DNA of 64,000 bases from SZUA-365 sp964635845. GTDB taxonomy: Bacteria; Bacteroidota; Ignavibacteria; SZUA-365. Below are positions 16,842-25,541 of this stretch, in pieces. The stretch's first letter is position 1; the number at the start of each line of letters is the position of its first letter. The translations under genes were made by a program, and so were the position numbers. The notes beneath the pieces were generated by a model that saw nothing but the letters and a program-made list of their open reading frames with translations, was not told the origin of the DNA and did no database searches. Location: NCBI GenBank assembly GCA_964635845.1, contig CAZWNO010000003.1, positions 40,389 through 104,388 of the forward strand, given 5' to 3'.

Positions 16842-17059
16842 AACCGCACTACAATCCGGTCACTGGCCACGTTAAAAAGAACCAACACTTTTTACCTGGG
16901 AATCTGACTCTTTCCATCAATTGCAGGCCTCGATCCTCGTGATTTGCCCGCTTCGGCGGGTGACGGTGGAAGCAAGAGATGTGAAGGCATTTACCCACTG
17001 TGTCATGGATGGGTTCTTTTTTCCCACCACCAGTGATCGGGGTAGTGCGGTACTTTTTT
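16842..17059 (+). ncRNA. ssrS: Predicted 6S RNA
   Basis: The 255-nt space between zapA and rny folds as one long rod. The closing stem is 16843-16852 with 17042-17051 (10 perfect pairs), then 16856-16866 with 17030-17040 (11 pairs, one G-U). The apex has a stem from 16908-16918 with 16965-16978 and a cccgc-ttcg-gcggg tetraloop hairpin at 16947-16960. A large internal region between them would be the open-promoter-like bubble. Six Ts at 17054-17059 end it like an intrinsic terminator. 6S RNA binds sigma-70 RNA polymerase in stationary phase, and in many bacteria its gene sits beside zapA. Called from structure and position, not from a model search. Confidence 0.75.
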
Positions 17060-17078
17060 ATTCTGGAGGATTAATAGA

Positions 17079-18647
17079 ATGAACGTCGAATTATACTGGC
17101 TCATACCGACCGTAGCGGTGCTCAGCGCATTCTTTCTCGGACTCGGTTGGTTCATCGCCGCCCGAGTCGGACAGAATAAGCTGTCTGTCGCGGAAGAACG
17201 CGCCCGCGAGATCGTCGATGCCGCCGAGAAGGAAGCCGAGCATGTGAAGAAGGAGAAGCTGCTCGAAGTCAAGGACGAGTGGTTCCACAAGAAGCAGGAA
17301 ATAGAGAAGGAATTGAACCGGCAGCGAAACAAGCTGCATGCCCGAGAAAAACAGCTCACCACCACGGAGGAAAACCTCAACGGACGCTTCGAAATCCTCA
17401 GCAAGAAGGAAGCCGGGGTCAAGCAGATCGAGGATCGCCTGCAGCAGAAGGAAGCCACCCTGCAGGAACGCATAGACAGGGTCAGCCAGATCATCGAGGA
17501 ACAGACCGAGAAACTCGAAAGGATTTCGGGCATCTCGCGCGACGACGCGCGCAACCTGCTCATGGAAAACATGATCAACGATTCGAAGCTGCAGGCGGCG
17601 CAGCAGCTCAAGGAAATCCGGGACGAGATGAAGACGACCGCGAAAAAGGAGGCGCAGCGCGTCATCCTGCAGGCCATCCAGCGAACGGCGTCGGACCATT
17701 CGGTCGAGACAACGGTCAGCGTGCTGAACCTCGCGAGCGAGGACATGAAAGGCCGCATCATCGGCCGCGAGGGTCGCAATATCCGTGCCTTCGAGGCGGC
17801 GACCGGTATCGACGTCATCGTCGATGATACACCGGAAGCCGTCATCCTCTCGGGATTCGACCCGTTCCGCCGCGAGGTGGCCCGCATCGCTCTCGAGACG
17901 CTGATGGCGGACGGTCGCATCCATCCCGCACGCATCGAAGAAGTCGTCGAAAAAGTGCGCAAGGATCTCGAGGAGGAAATTTTCCGTGTCGGTGAGAATA
18001 CATTGCTGGATGTCGGAATCCACAACGCCCACAATGAGATCAAGAAGCTGGTCGGCAAGATGAAATTCCGGTCCAGCTACGGACAGAACCTGCTCCAGCA
18101 TTCGACCGAAGTTGCGTGGCTCTGTGGAATCATGGCCGCGGAACTCGGGCTGGATCCGAAGATCGCCACGCGTGCGGGACTCCTTCATGACATAGGCAAG
18201 TGCCTGGATCGGAATATCGAAGGTCCCCACGCACTGCTCGGAATGGAGGTCGCGAAAAAATTCCGCGAGCATCCCATCATCGTCAACGCCATCGGTTCGC
18301 ACCATGACGACATCCCCATGGATTCGCCGTACGCACCGCTTGTGCAGGCCGCCGATGCGATCAGCGGAGCCCGTCCCGGAGCGCGCCGGGAATCCCTCGA
18401 GGGGTACGTCAAACGTCTCGAGAAGCTCGAGAATATCGGTTCCGGATTCGAGGGCGTGGCGAAAACCTATGCCATCCAGGCGGGTCGCGAGGTCCGTGTC
18501 ATGGTAGAACATGATCGCGTCGACGACACGCTCGCCGACCAGCTCGCAACCGACATCGCCGAAAAGATCCAGAATGAGATGGAGTACCCCGGACAGATCA
18601 AGGTCACGGTCATCCGGGAGAAACGATCCATAGCCTTCGCGAAATAG
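17079..18647 (+). CDS. rny: Ribonuclease Y
   Basis: Membrane-anchored endoribonuclease that starts mRNA decay. It is 522 aa, the usual length. It has one N-terminal membrane helix (about 6-29), a long charged coiled coil (about 35-190), a KH RNA-binding domain with GRIIGREGRNIRAFE near 226-240, and an HD domain with HSTEVAWL and the metal-binding LLHDIGKCLD near 367-376. GGAGG lies 10 nt before the ATG, directly after the T-run that ends the predicted 6S RNA, so rny transcription may partly come from read-through of that RNA. Confidence 0.97.
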   Translation: MNVELYWLIPTVAVLSAFFLGLGWFIAARVGQNKLSVAEERAREIVDAAEKEAEHVKKEKLLEVKDEWFHKKQEIEKELNRQRNKLHAREKQLTTTEENLNGRFEILSKKEAGVKQIEDRLQQKEATLQERIDRVSQIIEEQTEKLERISGISRDDARNLLMENMINDSKLQAAQQLKEIRDEMKTTAKKEAQRVILQAIQRTASDHSVETTVSVLNLASEDMKGRIIGREGRNIRAFEAATGIDVIVDDTPEAVILSGFDPFRREVARIALETLMADGRIHPARIEEVVEKVRKDLEEEIFRVGENTLLDVGIHNAHNEIKKLVGKMKFRSSYGQNLLQHSTEVAWLCGIMAAELGLDPKIATRAGLLHDIGKCLDRNIEGPHALLGMEVAKKFREHPIIVNAIGSHHDDIPMDSPYAPLVQAADAISGARPGARRESLEGYVKRLEKLENIGSGFEGVAKTYAIQAGREVRVMVEHDRVDDTLADQLATDIAEKIQNEMEYPGQIKVTVIREKRSIAFAK

Positions 18648-18668
18648 TCCGCTGCGGAACGGGTTCAG

Positions 18669-19301
18669 ATGACGACGCAGGACAAACCACCGCTTCTCAT
18701 AGGGCTCACCGGCAGCATCGGGGCCGGCAAGAGCACCGTTGCATCGATGATCGCCGAAACGCATCCCGTGCTCGACACCGACGGGATCGCGCGCGAGATC
18801 ATGGAGAACGATGCCGCGGTGCGAGCCGCCTTGACGGAGCGTTTCGGTATTCAGGTCTTTCTTTCCGACGGCACGCTGGACCGGCATTTCCTGGCCTCGC
18901 TCGTTTTCGACGATGCCGACAAACTCGAAGCCCTGAATGCCATTGCTCATCCTCCAACCATCGAACGCGTGACGCAGTTGGCGGCGAAGCTGCATGGCGA
19001 AGGAGAGAGGCTCGTCTTCGTTGAATCCGCATTGATATTCGAAGTCGGAATCGAAGAGATGTTCGATTACACCGTGGCGGTCGTCGCCGATACTGAAATC
19101 TCTATCGAGCGCATCATGAAACGCGATCATTCGGACCGCACCGCCGCGCTGCGACGGATCCGCTTCCAGCTGCCGCCCGAGGAAAAGTCCGGGCTCGCCG
19201 ATTTCACGATCCGCAACAACGGCAACCTTGAGGATCTGCGGCGGGCCACGACGTCGATCATACTGATCCTCTCTCGCCTGGGAAAGCACCAGCCGTCATG
19301 A
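18669..19301 (+). CDS. coaE: Dephospho-CoA kinase
   Basis: Last step of CoA synthesis: phosphorylates the 3'-hydroxyl of dephospho-CoA. It is 210 aa. The P-loop GSIGAGKST is at residues 15-23, followed by LDTDGIAREI with the conserved Asp. The lid/core segments NAIAHPPTIERV and VESALIFEVGIEEMFD follow, then RIMKRD. The last codons overlap the aminotransferase start by 4 nt (ATGA). Confidence 0.94.
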   Translation: MTTQDKPPLLIGLTGSIGAGKSTVASMIAETHPVLDTDGIAREIMENDAAVRAALTERFGIQVFLSDGTLDRHFLASLVFDDADKLEALNAIAHPPTIERVTQLAAKLHGEGERLVFVESALIFEVGIEEMFDYTVAVVADTEISIERIMKRDHSDRTAALRRIRFQLPPEEKSGLADFTIRNNGNLEDLRRATTSIILILSRLGKHQPS

Positions 19302-20485
19302 CGACGCTGCTCGAGCGCGATCGCGACTCCATCCTGCATACCTATTCCCGGCTGCCGCTCGAGATCGTCAGAGGGGAAGGAGTGCATTTGATCGATGTCG
19401 AGGGGAGACGATATCTGGATTTTTTTGGCGGATTGGCGGTCAACAGTCTCGGTTACGGATATCCCGCAGTGCTCGATGCGGTGCGTACGCAGTCGGAACA
19501 GTACATGCATCTGTCCAATTTCTTTCCGCAGCGTCCCCAGATCGAACTCGCCGAAAGGCTTCGCGGACAGAACGGTTTCGACAAGGTGTTCTTCGCCAAC
19601 AGCGGTGCGGAAACCATGGAGACAGCCTTCAAGCTCGTACGGCGCTGGTCCTCATGGCGGGGCAAATCCGACATCATCTCCTTCTCGGGCGCTTTCCACG
19701 GGCGCACGATGGCCGGGCTCTCGATGATGGACGCCGCCAAGTACAGGTCGGGATTCGGACCATTCCTCGAAGGCTGCCATACGCTGCCGTACAACGACAG
19801 CGCAAGACTCCGGGCGGGCGTGGGACCGCGCACCGCGGCGGTCATCCTCGAATGCATCCAGGGCGAGGGGGGAGTCGTGCCGCTCGATCCCGCGTTCGAG
19901 ACCGAACTGCGCTCGCTTCGGGAAAGGTATGGCTTTCTCATCGTCGACGATGAGATACAGACCGGCATGGGACGGACGGGGCGCTTTCTGGCCGCGGAAC
20001 ACTACGACCTCGCGCCGGACATCGTAACGCTCGCGAAATCTCTCGGCGGAGGATTGCCTCTCGGCGCGGTCCTGGTGCGTGCGCCGCTCGCCGAGGTGTT
20101 CGGTCCCGGAGGCCATGGCAGCACGTTTGGCGGAAATCCGGTCGCCTGCGCCGCCGGTATCGCAGTCATGGACGCTCTTTCCGGCGGTGTCATGAACAAC
20201 GCCGCTGTGGCGGGCGAACAGCTCCGCGCCGGGCTTCTGGAACTGCAAAAACTGTTTCCGTCTCATATATCCGAAGTGCGCGGGCGAGGCTGCATGCAGG
20301 GCATCGTATGCACACGACCGGCGAGGCAGGTGCTCGAACACTGCCTGCGCGCTGGACTTCTCATCAACGTGACGCATGACTTCGTTCTCCGTCTGCTGCC
20401 GCCGTTGATCATCACCCGGGAGCATATAGAAACGGCGCTCACAATTCTTCGCAACGCGTTTGATAATTGGCAATTAGAGTCCTGA
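19298..20485 (+). CDS. argD: Class III aminotransferase, acetylornithine aminotransferase type
   Basis: A PLP-dependent class III aminotransferase of 395 aa, most like acetylornithine/succinyl-diaminopimelate aminotransferase. NSGAETMETAFKLVRRW and GAFHGRTMAGLS bind the cofactor phosphate and ring. DDEIQTGMGRTG carries the Asp that pairs with the PLP nitrogen. The Schiff-base lysine is in LAKSLGGGLPLGA, near residue 247. STFGGNPVACAAG follows. No other arginine or lysine genes are in the window, so substrate is assigned by similarity only. It is coupled to coaE and followed 21 nt later by nadB. Confidence 0.85.
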   Translation: MTTLLERDRDSILHTYSRLPLEIVRGEGVHLIDVEGRRYLDFFGGLAVNSLGYGYPAVLDAVRTQSEQYMHLSNFFPQRPQIELAERLRGQNGFDKVFFANSGAETMETAFKLVRRWSSWRGKSDIISFSGAFHGRTMAGLSMMDAAKYRSGFGPFLEGCHTLPYNDSARLRAGVGPRTAAVILECIQGEGGVVPLDPAFETELRSLRERYGFLIVDDEIQTGMGRTGRFLAAEHYDLAPDIVTLAKSLGGGLPLGAVLVRAPLAEVFGPGGHGSTFGGNPVACAAGIAVMDALSGGVMNNAAVAGEQLRAGLLELQKLFPSHISEVRGRGCMQGIVCTRPARQVLEHCLRAGLLINVTHDFVLRLLPPLIITREHIETALTILRNAFDNWQLES

Positions 20486-20506
20486 ACTCAACCGGAGTCC
20501 TGCAGC

Positions 20507-22123
20507 GTGTCACCATCGTCCCAATCTGATATTCTCGTGATCGGCAGCGGCATCGCCGGGCTTTTCTACACACTGAAAGTAGCGGAACACCGACGCGTCG
20601 CGCTCGTCACCAAGAAGGAAACCGTCGAGTCCAATACCAACTACGCGCAGGGAGGGATCGCATCCGTCATCTCGGACGAGGATTCCTTCGAATCGCATAT
20701 CCGAGACACACTGCAGGCCGGTGCGGGACTCTGTCACCGGGACATCGTCGAGATCGTCGTACACGAAGGTCCCGCGCTCGTGCGCAGCCTGCTCGGGCTC
20801 GGGGTCGGCTTCACGATGGCGGAATCCTCCGGACTGCATCTCGGACGCGAAGGCGGTCACTCGCATCACCGCATCGTGCACGCGAGAGACTACACCGGAA
20901 GGGAGGTCGAACGGGTCCTGGTGGAAGCCGTTCGCCGACATCCCAATGTCACCGTCTACGAAGACCATATCGCGATCGATCTCATCACGCAGCACAACCT
21001 GGTTGACAAACCGGCTTTCACTCCGGACAATATCCGCTGCTGGGGAGCGTACGTTCTCGACAAAACCACCGGCAGGGTGGAGCGGTTTTTCTCACGGAGT
21101 ACGGTGATAACTGCCGGAGGATGCGGCCAGGTCTATCTCCACACGACAAATCCGGAGATCGCCACAGGCGACGGTATCGCCATGGCCTATCGCGCGGGCG
21201 CTCGTGTCGGGAACATGGAATTCATCCAGTTTCACCCCACTACGCTGGCTCATCCGGAAGCGCGCTCCTTCCTGATTTCCGAAGCGGTACGTGGTTTTGG
21301 TGCGGTTCTGCGTAATGCGGCGGGCGAGCGCTTCATGGAGAAGTATGACCCGCGACTTGAACTCGCTCCCCGGGACATCGTCGCACGCGCGATCGACAGC
21401 GAACTCAAGCGGAGCGGCGAGGAGTGTGTCTACCTGGATCTTCGTCATCTCGATCCTGCGGAAGTGCGCACGTCATTCCCGAGTATTCACGACAGGTGTC
21501 TCGATGTAAGGATTGATATCACAACCGATTTGATCCCCGTCGTTCCAGCAGCGCATTATACCTGCGGTGGAATCGTGAGCGATGCATTCGGACGCACGAG
21601 CATCCAGGGTCTCTATGTGGCGGGAGAGAGCGCCATGACAGGCCTGCACGGCGCGAACCGACTTGCGAGCAATTCGTTGCTTGAAGCCCTGGTGTTCGCG
21701 AACCGCGCGGCACAATCCACACTCGAGACCGGGAACGAAGTGCCGCCAGTCGAACACATCGCCGAATGGGATGACAGCGGAACCTATAACACGGAGGAAT
21801 GGGTGCTGATCTCCCACAATCGGAAGGAGGTTCGGACATTGATGTGGGATTACGTCGGGATCGTGCGGTCTTCGCTGCGCCTGGAGCGCGCCGCGCGCCG
21901 CGTCGAACTGCTCGGCAACGAGATCGAGGATTTCTATAAGCGCACGCGAGTCTCGGAAGGACTGATCCAGCTGCGCAATATCACGTTGATCGCGAGCCTG
22001 ATCATCGAATGCGGACTGCGTCGGCATGAGAGCCGTGGTCTGCATTTCACGACGGACTATCCGGAACCGGATCCTTCGCTGGAGCAGCAGGATACCATCC
22101 TCTCACTGTTCGATGTCCCTTAG
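20507..22123 (+). CDS. nadB: L-aspartate oxidase
   Basis: Oxidises L-aspartate to iminoaspartate, first step of NAD synthesis; FAD flavoprotein of the succinate dehydrogenase/fumarate reductase family. It is 538 aa and starts with GTG at 20507 after CCGGAG. FAD site GSGIAGLFYTL is at residues 12-22. NYAQGGIAS near 46, the substrate loop GREGGHSHHRIVHARD near 122-137, HPTTLAHPEARSFLISEAVRG near 246 and HGANRLASNSLLEALVF near 382 are typical of NadB. nadA and nadC are not in the window. Confidence 0.95.
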   Translation: MSPSSQSDILVIGSGIAGLFYTLKVAEHRRVALVTKKETVESNTNYAQGGIASVISDEDSFESHIRDTLQAGAGLCHRDIVEIVVHEGPALVRSLLGLGVGFTMAESSGLHLGREGGHSHHRIVHARDYTGREVERVLVEAVRRHPNVTVYEDHIAIDLITQHNLVDKPAFTPDNIRCWGAYVLDKTTGRVERFFSRSTVITAGGCGQVYLHTTNPEIATGDGIAMAYRAGARVGNMEFIQFHPTTLAHPEARSFLISEAVRGFGAVLRNAAGERFMEKYDPRLELAPRDIVARAIDSELKRSGEECVYLDLRHLDPAEVRTSFPSIHDRCLDVRIDITTDLIPVVPAAHYTCGGIVSDAFGRTSIQGLYVAGESAMTGLHGANRLASNSLLEALVFANRAAQSTLETGNEVPPVEHIAEWDDSGTYNTEEWVLISHNRKEVRTLMWDYVGIVRSSLRLERAARRVELLGNEIEDFYKRTRVSEGLIQLRNITLIASLIIECGLRRHESRGLHFTTDYPEPDPSLEQQDTILSLFDVP

Positions 22124-22149
22124 ACATCCTCCGAAACGCTTTAGAAACC

Positions 22150-23348
22150 ATGTCCGATCGCACTGAGTCCACTGTACTTACCATCTCGCAGCTTACGCGT
22201 CTGATCAAAGGTACGCTCGAAGACAGCTTTGGCGCGATCACCGTGATCGGGGAGATTTCGAATTTCACCCGGCACAGCTCGGGCCACTGGTATTTCACCT
22301 TGAAGGACAGCGGGGCGCAGCTCTCCGCGGTGATGTTTCGCGGTAATGCGATGAGCACGTTTTTCCGGCCTCAGAACGGCATGGAAGTCGTCTGCCGCGG
22401 CCGCATCACCGTGTACGAACCACGCGGCAACTACCAGATCGTGGTCAGCGACATGCAACCGCGCGGCGAAGGCGCCCTGCAGGTCGCCTTCGAGAAACTC
22501 AAGCGCAAGCTCCATGAAGCGGGTCTGTTCGACGAAGCCCGGAAACGTGCGCTCCCTCCATATCCCGATGTGATCGCGCTGGTGACTTCCCCGACAGGTG
22601 CGGCGATTCGGGACATGATCAGCGTGCTGCATCGCCGTAATCCTGCTGTTCAGCTCCTGATCGTACCCGTCCAGGTGCAGGGTGCGGGCGCAGCGGAGCA
22701 GATCGCCGGGGGCATCGACCTGTGCAATGAGCACGGTGGCGCCGACCTGATCATCACCGGACGCGGCGGAGGTTCGATCGAAGATCTCTGGGCCTTCAAC
22801 GAGGAAGTGGTTGCACGCGCGATCGCGCGGTCGGAGATTCCGGTCGTGAGCGCAGTCGGCCATGAAGTGGACGTCACGATCTCGGATTACGTCGCGGATC
22901 TGCGCGCGGCAACGCCGTCGGTCGCCGCCGAGCTTGTGGTGCGCACGAGGGAGGAGATGCTGGGGCAATTGAATTCCATTGTGCATGGCGCCTGGAAATT
23001 TGTAGATTTAAAGATGCGTGATCGGAAACGGCTGCTGAAGGCCACAGTTGCCGACCGTGCATTTTCCCGTCTCGCAGGACGCCTGCGCTCCTCGACGACC
23101 GTCTGGAAATGCTGCATCGCAGCTGCGAGCGTTCGCTCATGCAGCGGGAACATGCGCTTCAGCTGCTCCGCCAGCAATTGGGCGCACACGATCCCGCGCT
23201 GTTCTTCCGGAGAGGTGCCGTTCTCATCTCACGGAACGACGAGCCCGTCACAAGCGTCCGTCAGTTGGCTGAGGGCGATCTTATCACACTCCGGCTTCGC
23301 GACGGCATCGCCGAAGCGGCCGTGGAACGGATAGAGGCAGATGAATAA
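22150..23348 (+). CDS. xseA: Exodeoxyribonuclease VII large subunit, with a 1-nt frameshift
   Basis: Catalytic subunit of ExoVII, which degrades single-stranded DNA. An N-terminal OB fold (VIGEISNFTRHSSGHWYFTLKD) is followed by the catalytic domain with VTSPTGAAIRDM, ITGRGGGSIEDLWAFNEE and SAVGHEVDVTISD, then a coiled coil. At 23088-23091 the frame breaks: after GRLRS the original frame ends in nonsense, while the frame one base earlier continues LDDRLEMLHRSCERS through RLAEGDLI-type C-terminal sequence to a stop at 23348. Adding one base in the gcgctcctcg run restores a 399-aa protein. Sequencing or assembly error is more likely than a true pseudogene. Confidence 0.9.
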
Positions 23349-23574
23349 AAAGAAAACAGGCGGTTTCGAAGCCTCCCTCGAACGGCTCAACGAGATCGTT
23401 CGCATCCTCGATGCGGAGGAGACCTCGCTGCAGGAGAGCATGACTCTCTATGCCGAAGGAATTCAAATCGCGGAAGGATGTGTTAAGGAACTGACCGAGG
23501 CTCAGACCCGCATACAGGAACTGCGCAAGCGTTCGGACGGCCTGTTCGAACAGCTGGATTTCGACGACGAATAA
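23341..23574 (+). CDS. xseB: Exodeoxyribonuclease VII small subunit
   Basis: A 77-aa helical protein that coats the coiled-coil arm of XseA. FEASLERLNEIVRILDAEETSLQESMTLY (key residues at 9-37) is the family signature, followed by an acidic C-terminus. The start overlaps the end of the corrected xseA frame by 8 nt, which itself supports the corrected xseA stop at 23348. Confidence 0.95.
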   Translation: MNKKKTGGFEASLERLNEIVRILDAEETSLQESMTLYAEGIQIAEGCVKELTEAQTRIQELRKRSDGLFEQLDFDDE

Positions 23575-23602
23575 AACCGCTGTGTCATCCGCTGGATTGC
23601 CC

Positions 23603-25528
23603 ATGACCGACAGACCGCATACGCCGATACTCGACAGGATCGATGATCCCGCCGACCTGCGCAGATTGGAACTGAGCGAACTCCGCGGTGTCTGTGCCGA
23701 AATCCGCGAATTCCTGATCGATGCCGTGTCGAAAACAGGCGGGCATCTCGGCGCCGGCCTGGGAACGGTGGAACTCGCTGTCGCCCTGCACTACGCCTTC
23801 AACACCCCGGAAGACAAGCTCATCTGGGACGTAGGACATCAGGCGTATCCGCATAAGATCATCACGGGTCGAAGGGATCGCTTTCATACCATCCGCCAGT
23901 ACGGAGGCATCAGCGGCTTCCTGAAAAGACATGAAAGTCCGTACGATGTATTCGGTGCCGGGCATGCGACGACGTCCATCTCCGCCGCGCTAGGCATCGC
24001 CGCGGCACGCGATTTTCGCGGCGAGGATTACAGAGTGGTCGCGGTGATCGGCGACGGTTCGATGACAGGCGGTATGGCGTACGAAGCCATGAATAACTGC
24101 GGCCTGCTGAAAAAGAAAATGATCGTCGTGCTCAACGACAACAACATGTCGATCTCTCCCAACGTATGGGCGCTGTCGAATTACTTCAACGAGCTGATCG
24201 CCTCCCCGACCTATAATCGCTTCCGCGCCAATGTCTGGGATCTCGCCGGAAAATTCGACGAACTCGGCGACCGCTTCCGGAAGGTCGCAGCGCGGCTCGA
24301 AGGCGGAATCAAGGCTGCGGTGACGCCGGGCATGCTTTTCGAAGCGCTCGGATTCCGGTATTTCGGACCGATCAACGGTCACAACGTTGTGTCGCTGGTG
24401 AAGATTTTCCAGGAAGTGCAGCAGTGGCCGGGGCCCGTCCTCGTGCACGTGGTGACGCAGAAAGGCAAAGGCTACGCGCCCGCGGAGTCCGATGACATGA
24501 ATCTCCACGGTGTCACTCCCTTCGATAAGATCACCGGCAAGGCGCCGGTGAAGTCCGACCAGCCCCGGAGCTATACCTCGGTGTTTGCCGACGCGCTGGT
24601 CGAAATCATCAAGAGCCGCGACGATGTGGTGGGAATCACCGCAGCCATGGGATCTGGCACGGGCCTCGATGTCCTGCAGCAGGAAGTGCCATCGAAGTAT
24701 TTCGATGTCGGTATCGCGGAACAGCACGCAGTGACGTTCGCGGCGGGGATGGCTGTCGAAGGCTACACGCCGGTGGCGGCAATTTATTCCACCTTTCTGC
24801 AGCGCGCATTCGATCAGATCATCCATGACGTCGCCATTCAGGATCTGCATGTCGTATTTGCCATCGACCGCGGCGGACTCGTCGGAGCAGACGGACCGAC
24901 ACACCACGGAGCATATGACCTCAGCTATCTCCGACTGATCCCGGGCATGGTGATCATGGCTCCCGCCGACGAGCAGGAGCTGCGCGATATGCTGTACACG
25001 GCCGTGAATTACGGACGGGGACCGATCGCCTTCCGCTACTCCCGCGGGAATGCCGTCGGTGTTCCTTTGCGCGAAGGATTCCAAAATTATGAGATCGGGA
25101 AGGGTCTCATCGTTCGCGAGGGGGATGACGTCGCCATTCTCGCAATCGGCAACATGGTCCAGAATGCCGTCAAGGCCGCGGACCTGCTTTCGAATGGCGG
25201 GATACGTTCCGCTGTCGTGAACATGCGCTTCGTCAAGCCGCTCGACACGGAACTGCTCGACGACATTTTCTCCCGCTACAGTCGCGTGCTGACGGTGGAA
25301 GACAACTCCATCCGCGGAGGATTTGGCAGCGCGATCGCGGAGTACATGACCTCGTCTTCGATCAGGAACGTCACTCTGCATATTCACGGAATTCCCGACG
25401 AATTCATCGAGCAGGGCACACAGGAAGAACTGCATCGCAGCATCAGTCTCGATCCCCTGGGCATCGCGAGAACAGCGGCTGCGATGTGCGGAATCGCCTT
25501 GACCTCGCCGCTTGAAAAAACCATATGA
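23603..25528 (+). CDS. dxs: 1-deoxy-D-xylulose-5-phosphate synthase
   Basis: Thiamine-diphosphate enzyme joining pyruvate and glyceraldehyde 3-phosphate to give DXP, entry point of the MEP isoprenoid route and a precursor of B6 (pdxJ is also in this window). It is about 641 aa. Key blocks are WDVGHQAYPHKIITGR, the ThDP motif GDGSMTGGMAYEAMNN, DVGIAEQHAVTFAAGMA with the catalytic Glu, DRGGLVGADGPTHHG and the C-terminal transketolase domain. The ATG at 23603 gives the usual short lead before ILDRI; a GTG at 23582 without a clear ribosome-binding site is the alternative. Confidence 0.95.
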   Translation: MTDRPHTPILDRIDDPADLRRLELSELRGVCAEIREFLIDAVSKTGGHLGAGLGTVELAVALHYAFNTPEDKLIWDVGHQAYPHKIITGRRDRFHTIRQYGGISGFLKRHESPYDVFGAGHATTSISAALGIAAARDFRGEDYRVVAVIGDGSMTGGMAYEAMNNCGLLKKKMIVVLNDNNMSISPNVWALSNYFNELIASPTYNRFRANVWDLAGKFDELGDRFRKVAARLEGGIKAAVTPGMLFEALGFRYFGPINGHNVVSLVKIFQEVQQWPGPVLVHVVTQKGKGYAPAESDDMNLHGVTPFDKITGKAPVKSDQPRSYTSVFADALVEIIKSRDDVVGITAAMGSGTGLDVLQQEVPSKYFDVGIAEQHAVTFAAGMAVEGYTPVAAIYSTFLQRAFDQIIHDVAIQDLHVVFAIDRGGLVGADGPTHHGAYDLSYLRLIPGMVIMAPADEQELRDMLYTAVNYGRGPIAFRYSRGNAVGVPLREGFQNYEIGKGLIVREGDDVAILAIGNMVQNAVKAADLLSNGGIRSAVVNMRFVKPLDTELLDDIFSRYSRVLTVEDNSIRGGFGSAIAEYMTSSSIRNVTLHIHGIPDEFIEQGTQEELHRSISLDPLGIARTAAAMCGIALTSPLEKTI

Positions 25529-25541
25529 GGACTATGGCAGA

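Noticed and set aside
17091..19289. A 732-codon open frame on the minus strand opposite rny and coaE
   Set aside because: It is antisense to two well-supported genes, has low-complexity composition and no domain signature; long antisense frames are expected in GC-rich DNA.
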